A DNA stretch of 50,381 bases from Brooklawnia sp050943675 (GCA_050943675.1 JBMNPP010000001.1:1-50381), one strand, 5' to 3'. Shown: positions 1-8,655, numbered from the stretch's first letter. Notes: generated from the letters alone by a model not told the origin. Numbers and translations: made by a program.

Positions 1-777
1 GGAATCAGCAGCGTTCTGCGGCGCCAACGCCAGGTGCTGCTCGCCGTTGCTGGACACGACCGCGACGGTGCCGTCCGGGGCAGTCGCCTCGATGGCCGCC
101 AGGTCGAGCAGCAGGCCCTCACCGTATTCGGCACGCATCAGCGCGTTGTACTGCTCGCGTGCAGCGTTGTTGTTGGCCCGACCAATCACTTCCTTGACCC
201 GCCACTTCAGGTCGGTCGCCTCCGTCGTCAGCGGCGCCGTGACGTGCACGAACTGCACCTCGGGGAAATCCCGCTCGAGGTCGGCCAGGGTCTGCCGGTA
301 GGTCTCGAACAGGGCTTCGACGTCGGTTTCGCCGGTGATGTCCAGGTAGCAGAACTTCAGCAGGGCAACGTCCACCTGTTCGGCCAGGCCGTCGCGCAGC
401 CGGGTGTCGAAGTCGGTCAGCTTGCCGAGCGGGTCACCGTTTTCACCGATGTAGGCGTGGGCCAGCACCGGCGCCCCCGGGTCGCCCGGCAGAGCGGCAC
501 CCGCACCAATGTCCACGATCTGAGGCGCGGTCAACTGGGCCGTGCCGTAGACTTCCGGCACGCCGCTGAGCACGTTCTTGCCCACCGACTGGTGGCCGAA
601 GAAGACACGGCGCTCGGCGGCCGCCACCAATTGGTCCTCGGTCGCCGGCGGGTTGTGCAGTGGTTCGTGCACCATCGGGTTGCCCTGCCGTGACGTCAGC
701 CACAGCATGACTCCGGCCCCCAGCCCGGCGACAACCGCCAGTGCGGCCAATCCAGCCACAATCGTCCTTGCTCTCAC
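1..777 (-). CDS. membrane-tethered SGNH-like protein (3' end beyond window)
   Basis: Only the first 259 codons are visible; the gene runs off the left edge. The GTG start at 777 lies shortly after GGGAGG. Residues 5-27 form a hydrophobic helix, so the remainder is probably outside the membrane. The body begins with VFFGHQSVGKNV (Ser about residue 64), then LLKFCYLDIT, LERDFPEVQFVH and LLLDLAAIEAT. The same blocks in the same order occur in the proteins at 9378-10307 and in the second half of 20086-21684; both of those end with an Asp-x-x-His-Leu block like block V of SGNH hydrolases. That block of this copy would lie outside the window. It follows the ligase gene by 50 bases and is probably co-transcribed with it. 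An esterase or acyltransferase acting on exported polysaccharide is an inference; no substrate is visible. Confidence 0.75.
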   Translation of the reverse strand, partial: MRARTIVAGLAALAVVAGLGAGVMLWLTSRQGNPMVHEPLHNPPATEDQLVAAAERRVFFGHQSVGKNVLSGVPEVYGTAQLTAPQIVDIGAGAALPGDPGAPVLAHAYIGENGDPLGKLTDFDTRLRDGLAEQVDVALLKFCYLDITGETDVEALFETYRQTLADLERDFPEVQFVHVTAPLTTEATDLKWRVKEVIGRANNNAAREQYNALMRAEYGEGLLLDLAAIEATAPDGTVAVVSSNGEQHLALAPQNAADS

Positions 778-827
778 TTTCGGGCCTCCCCCCAGAAGCG
801 TTCCGTGCGAAGAGCGTTCCTTCGAGT

Positions 828-2318
828 CTAGACAGCCTCGCTCTGTTGAACCAGAGACCGCAGTTTGGTCTTGGACACTTTCCCGTTGTCGTTCAGTGGC
901 AGGGCATCAACCAGGCGAATGGTCCGTGGCAGCATGTGCTTTGCCAGGTGAGTCCGCAGGTGCGCGGCAATCTCGTCCTCGGTAACCGAGGCCCCGGGCC
1001 GCGGCACCGCAACCAGCACGATGGCCTCCCCCGCGTCCGGGTCGGGGACGCCGACCGCCGCCGCCGCGACCAGGCTGGCCAGCCGCAGCGCAGCGCCCTC
1101 CACCTCCTGGCTGGAGACGCGGTTCCCCCAGGACTTGATGAAGTCGGCCAGCCGGTCGACGATGAAGATGAAGCCGTCGGAGTCGACGACCGCCAGGTCG
1201 CCGGTGCGCAACTGTCCCCCAGCGAACTTCCCCCGCGTGGCCGCATCGTCGTTCAGGTAGCCCGGTGAGATGTTGTCACCGGCAGCGATGATCTCTCCAG
1301 TGACCCCCGGCGGCACCGGCTCACCGTGCTCGTCCACCACGCTCAACTGCACCCCCGGGATTCCCCGACCGATCGAACCGAGCCTGGTGCCCAGCAGTTC
1401 CGGGGGCAGGTACGACAGCCGGGCGGTCGCCTCGGTCTGGCCGTACATCACGAAGACCCGGGCGTGCGGCTGGGCCGCCACCAGCTCTTCGATCAGTACC
1501 GGGGGCAGCTTGCCGCCGGCCTGCTGGAGGTGCCGCAACGAGCCCAGCTGACGGGAAGCGAAGCTGGAAGCGCGCAGCAGCAGTTGGTAGGTGGATGGCA
1601 CCCCGGCCAGCCCCGTGCACTGCTCGCGATCGATCATCTCCAGCGCGGTTTCGGGGAAGGCGAAGGTGTTGCACAGCGCGAGGCTGCCACCGACCCGCAG
1701 GTGGGTGTGCAGCAGCGACGCGCCGAAGCAGTAGAAGAACGGCAGCACCACCAGCATCCGGTCGTCACTGGCCAGCCCCAGGTATTCGACGATGGAGGCC
1801 GTGTTGGCTCGCAGGTTGCGGTTGGTGATACGCACCGCCTTCGGGCTGGCGGTGGTGCCGGAGGTGAACATCAGGGCCGCGTCGTCGTCCAGGCCCACCT
1901 GGAAGGACGGCCAGGGCGCAGCCGGCCCCTCGGTGGCGGCCAGTTCGTTGAGCAGGGGGCGGTCACCGAAGGCAGCGGCCTGGCTGCGTTGGTTACGCCG
2001 GTCCATCAGGACGGCCGCACAACCAGCCCAGTCGGCCAGGCGCCTCACCTCGGCGGGCGGCAGCCTGGTCGAGAACGGCACCGCCACGTAGCGGTGCAGC
2101 GCGGCCAGGTAGGCGGCGACCCAGAATGCCGAGTTCTCGGCGAGGATCGCCACCCGCGAACCCGGGGCGACGCCATGGGCGTCCAACCCGGCCAACAGGC
2201 GGGCGACGTCTTCGCGCAGTTCACGGTAGGTGACGACCCGCTTCGGCTCGACGATCGCGACCGCATCCGGTGCCCCGGCCGCCAGCAGGTGGTCGGTAGT
2301 GGATTCAAGTCGAATCAT
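828..2318 (-). CDS. adenylate-forming acyl/aminoacyl ligase (AMP-binding family)
   Basis: A 496-residue ANL-superfamily enzyme that activates a carboxylic acid with ATP and passes it to a thiol. The phosphate loop MFTSGTTASPKAVRI is near residue 150, YGQTEATARLSYL near 290, LRTGDLAVVDSDGFIFIVDR near 370, and the C-terminal lysine block LNDNGKVSK is close to the end. Length fits a free-standing adenylation enzyme or acyl-CoA ligase. The ATG at 2318 follows a G-rich ribosome site. It is divergent from a stand-alone acyl carrier protein 129 bases away, so loading that carrier is the likely role rather than CoA ligation. The acid cannot be read from sequence by eye. The SGNH-like gene at 1-777 follows on the same strand. 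Confidence 0.88.
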   Translation of the reverse strand: MIRLESTTDHLLAAGAPDAVAIVEPKRVVTYRELREDVARLLAGLDAHGVAPGSRVAILAENSAFWVAAYLAALHRYVAVPFSTRLPPAEVRRLADWAGCAAVLMDRRNQRSQAAAFGDRPLLNELAATEGPAAPWPSFQVGLDDDAALMFTSGTTASPKAVRITNRNLRANTASIVEYLGLASDDRMLVVLPFFYCFGASLLHTHLRVGGSLALCNTFAFPETALEMIDREQCTGLAGVPSTYQLLLRASSFASRQLGSLRHLQQAGGKLPPVLIEELVAAQPHARVFVMYGQTEATARLSYLPPELLGTRLGSIGRGIPGVQLSVVDEHGEPVPPGVTGEIIAAGDNISPGYLNDDAATRGKFAGGQLRTGDLAVVDSDGFIFIVDRLADFIKSWGNRVSSQEVEGAALRLASLVAAAAVGVPDPDAGEAIVLVAVPRPGASVTEDEIAAHLRTHLAKHMLPRTIRLVDALPLNDNGKVSKTKLRSLVQQSEAV

Positions 2319-2447
2319 CGTCCCCCCAAAGTCGTGCCGCGGTACCCCTATGGGTTACTTGTCAGGGGCACACCCAAACTCGACCCAATAGAGCCATGAT
2401 AAGTAGGTACGCTCCGATAAGCATGCCCCTGTCGTCTGGGAGGACAA
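2319..2447. promoter_or_regulatory. divergent intergenic region between ligase and EPS operon
   Basis: These 129 bases must hold promoters for the leftward ligase/SGNH pair and the rightward carrier-protein operon. They are more AT-rich than the flanks, with ATGATAAG and CGATAAGCAT stretches that could serve as -10 elements. No -35/-10 pair with good spacing stood out, so no exact promoter is assigned. The rightward ribosome site GGGAGGACAA directly precedes the ATG at 2448. Confidence 0.4.
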
Positions 2448-2717
2448 ATGGAAGAGCAGGTCCGCACTCAGATCCTCGATTTCGTCATCGAGAACTTCCT
2501 GTTCGGTGATGCCTCGGCTGCGCCCAGCGACGATGAATCGCTGCTGGAAAGCGGAATCCTTGATTCCACCGGAATCCTGGAATTGATCCAATTCCTCGAA
2601 TCCGAATTCGGCATTGAGGTGGCAGACCAGGATACCGTTCCCGAGAACCTGGGGTCGGTGGCGAACCTCACGCGTTACGTCGGGGCGCGGAGTTCGAGTG
2701 TCCAGTCGACTGCCTGA
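2448..2717 (+). CDS. acyl carrier protein
   Basis: An 89-residue carrier protein of the phosphopantetheine-binding family. GILDSTGILELIQFLE gives the 4'-phosphopantetheine serine in an Asp-Ser-Thr context at about residue 40, followed by the usual acidic helix and FGIEV. ATG at 2448 lies 6 bases after GGGAGG. It opens the rightward EPS operon and its end overlaps the next gene by 20 bases. With the divergent adenylating enzyme it would form a loading pair. It is not placed in a fatty-acid synthase context, so a specialised role in supplying an acyl or aminoacyl group to the EPS pathway is inferred. Confidence 0.88.
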   Translation: MEEQVRTQILDFVIENFLFGDASAAPSDDESLLESGILDSTGILELIQFLESEFGIEVADQDTVPENLGSVANLTRYVGARSSSVQSTA

Positions 2718-2931
2718 CGCGAGGCGCCAGCCCGAACTCGTCGACCAGGTGCTCGACGAGTTCTACGCCCTGCCGCAGGCCTCCGGCGAGGCGGTGCTGG
2801 ACGCAGTCCTGACCGCCATCTTCGTCGAGGACGCCTTCGGTGTGACGCTCCCGGACGCCGAAATCACCCCGGCGCACCTGTCCGACCGGGCCACGGTGCG
2901 CGCCACCGTGCTGCGACACCTGGCAAGCTGA
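2698..2931 (+). CDS. carrier-protein-like protein lacking the phosphopantetheine serine
   Basis: A 77-residue protein started here at GTG 2698, which overlaps the end of the carrier gene by 20 bases; longer in-frame starts would lie deeper inside the previous gene. AVLDAVLTAIFVEDAFGVTL aligns with LDSTGILELIQFLESEFGIEV of the upstream carrier, including the helix II/III pattern and the PAHL/PENL block. The Ser position is occupied by Ala (LDAV), so it probably cannot be pantetheinylated. It may be a degenerate partner or a scaffold for the AsnB that follows. Its stop codon overlaps the AsnB start (TGATG). The coding call is supported by the tight coupling and the resemblance to carriers; the function is unknown. 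Confidence 0.65.
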   Translation: MSSRLPDARRQPELVDQVLDEFYALPQASGEAVLDAVLTAIFVEDAFGVTLPDAEITPAHLSDRATVRATVLRHLAS

Positions 2932-4922
2932 TGTGCGGCATCTGCGGCGTCTTCACCGGCGGCCCACCCGCCGATGTCGACCTGCTGCTGCGGATGATCG
3001 GGCGCCTGAAGCACCGCGGACCCGACGGCAGCGGCTACCTGCGCGACCTGGGCGTCGGACTCGGCCACGCCCGGCTGGCCATCATCGACACCGCGGGCGG
3101 TGCGCAGCCACTGTCCAATGAGGACGGCAGCCTGTGGGTCAGCTTCAACGGGGAGATTTTCAACTACCTCGAACTGCGTGAGGAACTGCTCGCCCACGGC
3201 CACCACTTCATCACCGCCAGCGACACCGAGGTCATCGTGCACGCCTGGGAGCAGTGGGGCGCCCAGGCATTCAATCGCTTCAACGGGCAGTGGGCGCTGG
3301 CGCTGTGGGACCGCACCCGGCAGCAGTTGGTCCTGTCGCGGGACCGGCTGGGCGTCAGGCCGCTCTACTACGTGCGCGACGGTGACCGAATGGTTTTCGC
3401 CTCGGAAGTCAAGGCACTGTTCGCCGACCCGGCGATCCGGCGCGAACTCGACCCCGTGGGCCTGGACCAGACGTTCACCTACTGGTCGACCGTGGCACCC
3501 CGCACCCCGTTCGCCGGCGTCCAGCAGCTCGAGCCCGGGCACGTCGCAATCGTGGACGCCGCCGGGTTCCGCAGCCACCCCTATTGGCAGATCGACTTCC
3601 CACCCCGCGGCGAGGAACCCGGTCAGGACGTCCACGCCAACGCCGAGGCATTGCGGGAACGGCTGGTGGAGGCATCCCGGCTGCGGTTCGTGCGCAGCGA
3701 TGTGCCGGTCGGGGCCTACCTGTCCGGCGGTATCGATTCGTCTGTGACCGCTGCAGTGGTGGCCCGCTACACCGACGCTCCGCTGGACACCTTCTCGCTG
3801 CGGTTCGCTGACCAGGAGTTCGACGAGGGCGGCTACCAGCAATTGATGTCGAAACGGTTGGGCACCCGCCACCACAACGTGGTGGTCTCGCCGCGGGATA
3901 TCGCCGAGGTCTTCCCCGAGGTCGTCCGGCACGCCGAGGCCCCCCTGCTGCGGGCCGCCCCGGCCCCGCTCTACCTGCTGTCCCGGCTGGTGCGCGCCAG
4001 CGGCTACCGGGTGGTGGTGACAGGTGAGGGTGCCGACGAAGTTCTCGGTGGCTACGACATCTACCGCGAGGCCCGGGTCCGGGAGTTCTGGACCCGAGAC
4101 CCGTCCTCGGCGATCCGCGGCCGCGCCGCCGAACTGCTGTACCCGTGGATGGTCCGCTCACCGGGCAGGGCACCGGCCTTCGCCCGTGGCTTCTTCGGCC
4201 AGCAGCTGGACGCCAACGACCCCGCCCTGTCACACCGGCCACGCTGGCAATCCACCGCCGCACTCAAGTCACTGTTGACCCAGGACGCCCGGGTGGCCTC
4301 CGCCGGGAGTGGGGCGCCCGATGACCTGCTCGCCCGGATGCCCGCCCATAGCGCTGGCTGGGACACACTTGGTCGGGCCCAGTGGCTCGAGATGACCACC
4401 CTGTTGCCCGGCTACATCCTGTCTTCACAGGGTGACCGGATGCTGATGGCCAACTCGGTCGAGGGCCGCTTCCCATTCCTGGACCACACCGTGGTGGAAT
4501 TCGCCAACGCGCTACCGGCCCGGCACAAACTGCTCGGGCTGGAGGAAAAGTACCTGTTGAAGCGGGCCTTCGCCGACGTGCTGCCCGCCGAGATCGTGCA
4601 GCGTCCCAAGCAGCCCTACCGCGCCCCGGACGCCGCCAGCTTCTGCGCACCCCAGGCCCCCGACTGGGTCGCCGACCTGACCGGACCGACCGCTGTGGCC
4701 TCGGTCGGGTTGTTCGAACCACGCCTGGTGCACGGCCTGTTCACCAAGGCCCGGCGCAACGCGGGCCGCGACCTGGGCAATACCGACAACATGCGGGTGC
4801 TTGCGGTGCTGTCCACCCAACTGCTGCACCACCTGTTCATCGACGGTGACGGCGGGGAGGACACCGATTCACCCGCCCAGCCGCTGACAGCCATCGACCT
4901 GACCAGGGAAGGAACCTCATGA
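2931..4922 (+). CDS. asnB: asparagine synthase-family amidotransferase (glutamine-hydrolysing)
   Basis: A 663-residue class II glutamine amidotransferase. The N-terminus MCGICGVF supplies the catalytic Cys2 after Met removal, followed by LKHRGPDG and SFNGEIFNY of the glutaminase domain. The synthetase domain has the PP-loop YLSGGIDSS at about residue 265 and VVVTGEGADEVLGGYD. Together these predict ammonia release from glutamine and transfer to an AMP-activated carboxylate. The gene is coupled by a 1-base overlap upstream and 4 bases (ATGA) downstream. Next to a carrier protein and a NadE-like enzyme in an EPS operon, it more likely amidates a pathway intermediate than makes free asparagine. 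The substrate is inferred; the family is clear. Confidence 0.9.
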   Translation: MCGICGVFTGGPPADVDLLLRMIGRLKHRGPDGSGYLRDLGVGLGHARLAIIDTAGGAQPLSNEDGSLWVSFNGEIFNYLELREELLAHGHHFITASDTEVIVHAWEQWGAQAFNRFNGQWALALWDRTRQQLVLSRDRLGVRPLYYVRDGDRMVFASEVKALFADPAIRRELDPVGLDQTFTYWSTVAPRTPFAGVQQLEPGHVAIVDAAGFRSHPYWQIDFPPRGEEPGQDVHANAEALRERLVEASRLRFVRSDVPVGAYLSGGIDSSVTAAVVARYTDAPLDTFSLRFADQEFDEGGYQQLMSKRLGTRHHNVVVSPRDIAEVFPEVVRHAEAPLLRAAPAPLYLLSRLVRASGYRVVVTGEGADEVLGGYDIYREARVREFWTRDPSSAIRGRAAELLYPWMVRSPGRAPAFARGFFGQQLDANDPALSHRPRWQSTAALKSLLTQDARVASAGSGAPDDLLARMPAHSAGWDTLGRAQWLEMTTLLPGYILSSQGDRMLMANSVEGRFPFLDHTVVEFANALPARHKLLGLEEKYLLKRAFADVLPAEIVQRPKQPYRAPDAASFCAPQAPDWVADLTGPTAVASVGLFEPRLVHGLFTKARRNAGRDLGNTDNMRVLAVLSTQLLHHLFIDGDGGEDTDSPAQPLTAIDLTREGTS

Positions 4923-5923
4923 CCGCGACCCAACCGGCCTTCAGCGCCGCAACCCTACAGTTGGACGCCGAGCAGGAGACCGCGCAGATCACCGCGTCCC
5001 TGACCGGTTACCTTGCCCGGACGCGACGCCGGGGAGCTGTGGTCGCCCTGTCGGGCGGGATCGATTCGAGCGTGGTCGCCGCGCTCTGTGTGCGGGCGCT
5101 CGGCCCGGAGCGGGTCTTCGGGCTGCACATGCCCGAGAAGGAATCCTCCGACGACACCCTCGACTTCAGTCGGCAGGTGTCGGACACACTAGGTATCGAT
5201 TCGGTGCTTGAGGAGATCTCGCCGATCCTGGAGGCGGCCGGCTGCTACCGGCGGCGCGACGACTCGATCCGGTTGGTGGTGCCCGAATACGGGACGGGTT
5301 ACCGGTCGAAGATAGTGCTGCCCAGCGTGGTTGATTCGGATTCGTTCCGACTGTACTCGGTGGTGGTCGAACGCCCGGACGGCACCGTCACCAGACACCG
5401 GCTGACCCCCGAGGCCTATCTGGGCATCGTGGCGGCCACCAACTTCAAGCAGCGGGTGCGCAAGATGCTGGAATACCACCACGCCGACCGCCTCAACTAC
5501 ATCGTTACCGGGACACCGAACCGGCTCGAATACGACCAGGGCTTCTTCGTGAAGCTGGGCGACGGCGCCGCCGACGTGAAACCGATCGCCCACCTGTACA
5601 AGTCGCAGGTGTACCAGTTGGCCGAATACCTCGGGGTACCGGCGGACGTGCGGAACCGGCCGTCCACCACCGACACCTACTCGATGCCGCAGTCGCAGGA
5701 AGAGTTCTACTTCTCGCTGCCGCACCAGCGGATGGACCTGTGCCTGTACGGCAAGAACAACGACCTACCCATCGAACAGGTCGCTGAAGCCGCTGGGCTG
5801 ACGATCGAGCAGGTGCAGCGGGTCTACCGCGACATTGACCAGAAGCGGTCGACCACCCGCTACCTGCACCTGCCACCGGTGCTTGCGGCCGAGGTGACAG
5901 AAATCAGCCACGACCTCGGATGA
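4919..5923 (+). CDS. NadE-like ATP-dependent ammonia ligase
   Basis: A 334-residue protein of the NH3-dependent NAD synthetase family (adenine nucleotide alpha-hydrolase fold). The PP-loop VALSGGIDSSVVAALC is at residues 42-57; TGTPNRLEYDQGFFVKLGDG and KPIAHLYKSQVYQLAEYLGV match the family core. It lacks the nitrilase glutaminase domain of long NadE proteins. A stretch of roughly 60 residues between the PP-loop region and the NFKQRVRKMLEY block seems longer than in short NadE proteins. It begins inside the asnB stop (ATGA). Two ATP-dependent nitrogen-transfer enzymes side by side suggest AsnB makes or uses ammonia with this ligase on a sugar or carrier-bound acid. Plain NAD synthesis is the alternative, but the context argues against it. 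Confidence 0.78.
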   Translation: MTATQPAFSAATLQLDAEQETAQITASLTGYLARTRRRGAVVALSGGIDSSVVAALCVRALGPERVFGLHMPEKESSDDTLDFSRQVSDTLGIDSVLEEISPILEAAGCYRRRDDSIRLVVPEYGTGYRSKIVLPSVVDSDSFRLYSVVVERPDGTVTRHRLTPEAYLGIVAATNFKQRVRKMLEYHHADRLNYIVTGTPNRLEYDQGFFVKLGDGAADVKPIAHLYKSQVYQLAEYLGVPADVRNRPSTTDTYSMPQSQEEFYFSLPHQRMDLCLYGKNNDLPIEQVAEAAGLTIEQVQRVYRDIDQKRSTTRYLHLPPVLAAEVTEISHDLG

Positions 5924-5927
5924 TGCG

Positions 5928-7349
5928 GTGAACCAGCCCGGGCCAGCCAGTATCCTGCGGGGCGGGTCGGTGCTGGCTGCCGGAACACTGATCGAGCGGC
6001 TGGCCAGGTTCGGCCGCAATATGGTCCTGACCAGGATCATCGCGCCCGACCAGTTCGGCCTGATGGCCATCGTGCTGGCCACCATCGGGCTGTTCGAGGC
6101 GATCACCGAGGTCGGGGTCAGCCAGGCAGTGATCCAGAACAAGCGGGGGCATCTGCCCGAATTCCTCAACGTCGCCTGGTGGATCAACACGATACGTGGC
6201 CTGGCGATCTTCGCCATCGCGGCACCGTTGAGCCCGCTGATCGCCGACTTCTACTACGACGAGCAGACGCTGACACCGATCCTGATCGTTGCCTTCAGTT
6301 CGTTGATCTTCTCCGGGATGACCAGCCCCAAGGTGTACTCGCTGCAACGGCAGTTCCGGTTCGGCAAGTGGGTGGCGATCACCCAGGGCGCGGGCCTGCT
6401 GGGCACCGTGTTGACCCTGGTGCTCGGTCTGGCCTGGCAGAACGTCTGGGCGCTGGTCATCGGCACGGTCTTCGAGGCGTTCATGCGGTTCGTGCTGTCG
6501 TTCATCCTGTGCCCCATCAGGCCCTCCTTCCACATCGACAGGCAGTCACGTAATGACCTGTTCGCCTTCATGAAGGGCATGTTCGGGCTGGCGTTCATGA
6601 CCTTCCTGGTCTCGCAGGCCGACATCTTCGTGCTCGGCAGGGTGGTCAGCACCAGCCTGCTGGGGCTGTACGCGATGGCCGTGACGCTGGCGATGTTCCC
6701 GCAGTCCCTGTTCGCCAAGATCGTCCAGCCACTGGTGGTGCCGATCCTGGCCGCCTTCCAGGATTCCGCGCCCCAGATGCGTACTGCCTACCTGCGGCTG
6801 GAGCGGCTGGTCTGGCTGTTCGGCTTGCCGATGGCCGCCATGATGACGGTGGCTGCCGGGCCGCTGCTCACCGTGGTCTACGGGCGCCCCTACGCGGCCG
6901 TCGCGGTGCCGTTCGGAATCATCGCGATCTACTCGGTGGTCTACATGGCCTCGATGGTCAGTTTCTCGGTCTACCTCGCGATGGCCCGCCCCGAACTGCA
7001 GCGCAGTTTCACCCTGTTACGAGGCGGGCTGCTGGTGGCCGCCATCTATCCGCTGGCGCTGGGGTTCGGCCCGGCAGGTGCCGCGACGGCGATGCTCGGT
7101 GCCCTGGTGCTGGCGATGCTGCTGCAGATCCACAACCTCAGGCGGCTCATCGGCCTGGGCTATGTCGAATACCTGCGCACCCTGCGGGCCGGGATTGTGG
7201 CGGGGCTGGTGACCGCCGCGCTGACCTGGCTGGTGGGGCTGCTGGACGTCCACGTGCTGGCCAGCGCGGGGTTGGCTGCCTTCGCGCTGCTGGCGGTTTG
7301 GGGGTTCCTGGTCTTCCGGGAGCGGGCTGAATTTCGGAACCTCCGTTGA
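5928..7349 (+). CDS. Wzx-type polysaccharide flippase
   Basis: A 473-residue integral membrane protein of the MOP/MATE superfamily (polysaccharide transport type). The N-terminal block GGSVLAAGTLIERLARFGRN, then LTRIIAPDQFGLMAI and hydrophobic segments repeated to about residue 465, is typical of lipid-linked oligosaccharide exporters. The GTG at 5928 is 4 bases after the NadE-like stop. Its predicted role is to flip undecaprenyl-linked repeat units to the outer face, where the Wzz-Wzy fusion at 17257-19305 would polymerise them. The family is sure from the pattern; the exact substrate is not visible. Confidence 0.88.
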   Translation: MNQPGPASILRGGSVLAAGTLIERLARFGRNMVLTRIIAPDQFGLMAIVLATIGLFEAITEVGVSQAVIQNKRGHLPEFLNVAWWINTIRGLAIFAIAAPLSPLIADFYYDEQTLTPILIVAFSSLIFSGMTSPKVYSLQRQFRFGKWVAITQGAGLLGTVLTLVLGLAWQNVWALVIGTVFEAFMRFVLSFILCPIRPSFHIDRQSRNDLFAFMKGMFGLAFMTFLVSQADIFVLGRVVSTSLLGLYAMAVTLAMFPQSLFAKIVQPLVVPILAAFQDSAPQMRTAYLRLERLVWLFGLPMAAMMTVAAGPLLTVVYGRPYAAVAVPFGIIAIYSVVYMASMVSFSVYLAMARPELQRSFTLLRGGLLVAAIYPLALGFGPAGAATAMLGALVLAMLLQIHNLRRLIGLGYVEYLRTLRAGIVAGLVTAALTWLVGLLDVHVLASAGLAAFALLAVWGFLVFRERAEFRNLR

Positions 7350-7410
7350 CCGGCGCACCGCCAGGGGCGATGATCGGGACACGACTGATCCCGAAGCGGC
7401 TGGAGCTGCC

Positions 7411-8646
7411 ATGACGCGTCCACATCCAATCGATCGAGTGCTCAGTGGTGGGTTGTGCCTGGGTTGCGGCGGCTGCGCCTTCGTCGGTGCCGCCCACGGG
7501 GTGAAGATGGTCGACTACCCGCACGTAGGGTTGCGGCCCACCTGGACTGGTGAGGTACCCACCGCCGTCAAGGACGAGATGATCGCCATCTGCCCGGGAG
7601 CCGCGATTGAGGCACCGGCAGCCGCGCTGCCCAGACCGACCGATCCAGACGAGATAGTGGTCGGCCCCACCAAACAGATCTGGGAGGGCTGGGCCGCTGA
7701 CCCCAAGGTGCGCCGGGCCGCCTCATCGGGCGGGGCAGTGACGGCACTGGCCGCCTATGCGGTTGAACAACTGGGCATGGCGCTGGTCTTGCACATCGGG
7801 ATGGATCCGCTGCAGCCGTGGCTCAACCGCAACATCATCAGCGATAGCCTGGCCGGGCTCACCGATAACGCCGGCTCGCGGTACGCACCATCCTCGCCGG
7901 TCGAGGCACTCAAGGTGATCGAGGAAAGCGACCGGCCCTGCGTCTTCATCGGCAAACCCTGCGATGCTGCGGCGGTGGCCAGGCTGCGCAGGACCCGGCC
8001 CGCGCTCGACCGCAACCTCGGCCTGGTGCTGAGCTTCTTCTGCGCGGGGACGCCGAACACCGACGCCACCCTGAAACTTGCCGGTTCACTGGGCTTTGAG
8101 GACTCCGCGGCCATCACCAGCCTGCGTTACCGGGGGGACGGCTGGCCGGGCGAGTTCCGGGTGCGGGACCGATCGGGCCGACAGGCCGAGCTCAGCTACG
8201 CCGAGTCCTGGGGGACGCTGGCCAGCCGGCACCGCCAACTGCGGTGCCACCTGTGCCCCGACGGCCTGGGTGAACTCGCCGACGTCACCGGCGGGGATGC
8301 CTGGCACCGGCAGGCCGAGGGCACCGACGGCATCTCGCTGATCCTGGCCCGCACCGAACTGGGCCGCCGCACCGTCGAGGGGGCCATCGCTGCCGGTTAC
8401 CTGGCTGCCTCCCCCAGCGACGTCCACAAGGTGGTCAAGGCGCAGGGCCTGGTGAATCGTCGCCGGCAGGTGGCGATCCGGATGGCCGCGCTGCGCCTGT
8501 TCGGACGTCCCGTTCCCCGCTTCGCGGGCTTCCACCTGGCAGCGGCCACCGCCCAGTTGTCGCCCCGCCAGGTCGTCCGCGAGTTCGCAGGTATGGTTAA
8601 ACGAATAGTGACCAGGGGCTACCTGCGGGCAGAACTTCGGAACTAG
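7411..8646 (+). CDS. FrhB/FdhB-family (coenzyme F420 hydrogenase beta-like) Fe-S protein
   Basis: A 411-residue protein with N-terminal cysteines CLGCGGCAF and a later ICPGA, suggesting a [4Fe-4S] site, then the FrhB domain: AASSGGAVTALAAYAVEQ, FIGKPCDAAAVARL, VLSFFCAGTPN and a second pair CHLCPDG followed by DVTGGDAW. The family includes the F420-reducing hydrogenase beta subunit, but homologues are often found in capsule and EPS operons beside polysaccharide pyruvyl transferases, as here (10361-11641). It may perform a flavin- and Fe-S-dependent redox step on a sugar nucleotide or lipid intermediate; this is inference. The 61-base gap from the flippase could hold a secondary promoter. Confidence 0.82.
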   Translation: MTRPHPIDRVLSGGLCLGCGGCAFVGAAHGVKMVDYPHVGLRPTWTGEVPTAVKDEMIAICPGAAIEAPAAALPRPTDPDEIVVGPTKQIWEGWAADPKVRRAASSGGAVTALAAYAVEQLGMALVLHIGMDPLQPWLNRNIISDSLAGLTDNAGSRYAPSSPVEALKVIEESDRPCVFIGKPCDAAAVARLRRTRPALDRNLGLVLSFFCAGTPNTDATLKLAGSLGFEDSAAITSLRYRGDGWPGEFRVRDRSGRQAELSYAESWGTLASRHRQLRCHLCPDGLGELADVTGGDAWHRQAEGTDGISLILARTELGRRTVEGAIAAGYLAASPSDVHKVVKAQGLVNRRRQVAIRMAALRLFGRPVPRFAGFHLAAATAQLSPRQVVREFAGMVKRIVTRGYLRAELRN

Positions 8647-8655
8647 GGGGATGAC

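Noticed and set aside
1326..2399. 357-codon open frame on the plus strand opposite the ligase gene
   Set aside because: It mirrors the ligase frame in GC-rich DNA, has no domain and lacks a ribosome site; the ligase motifs on the other strand are unambiguous.
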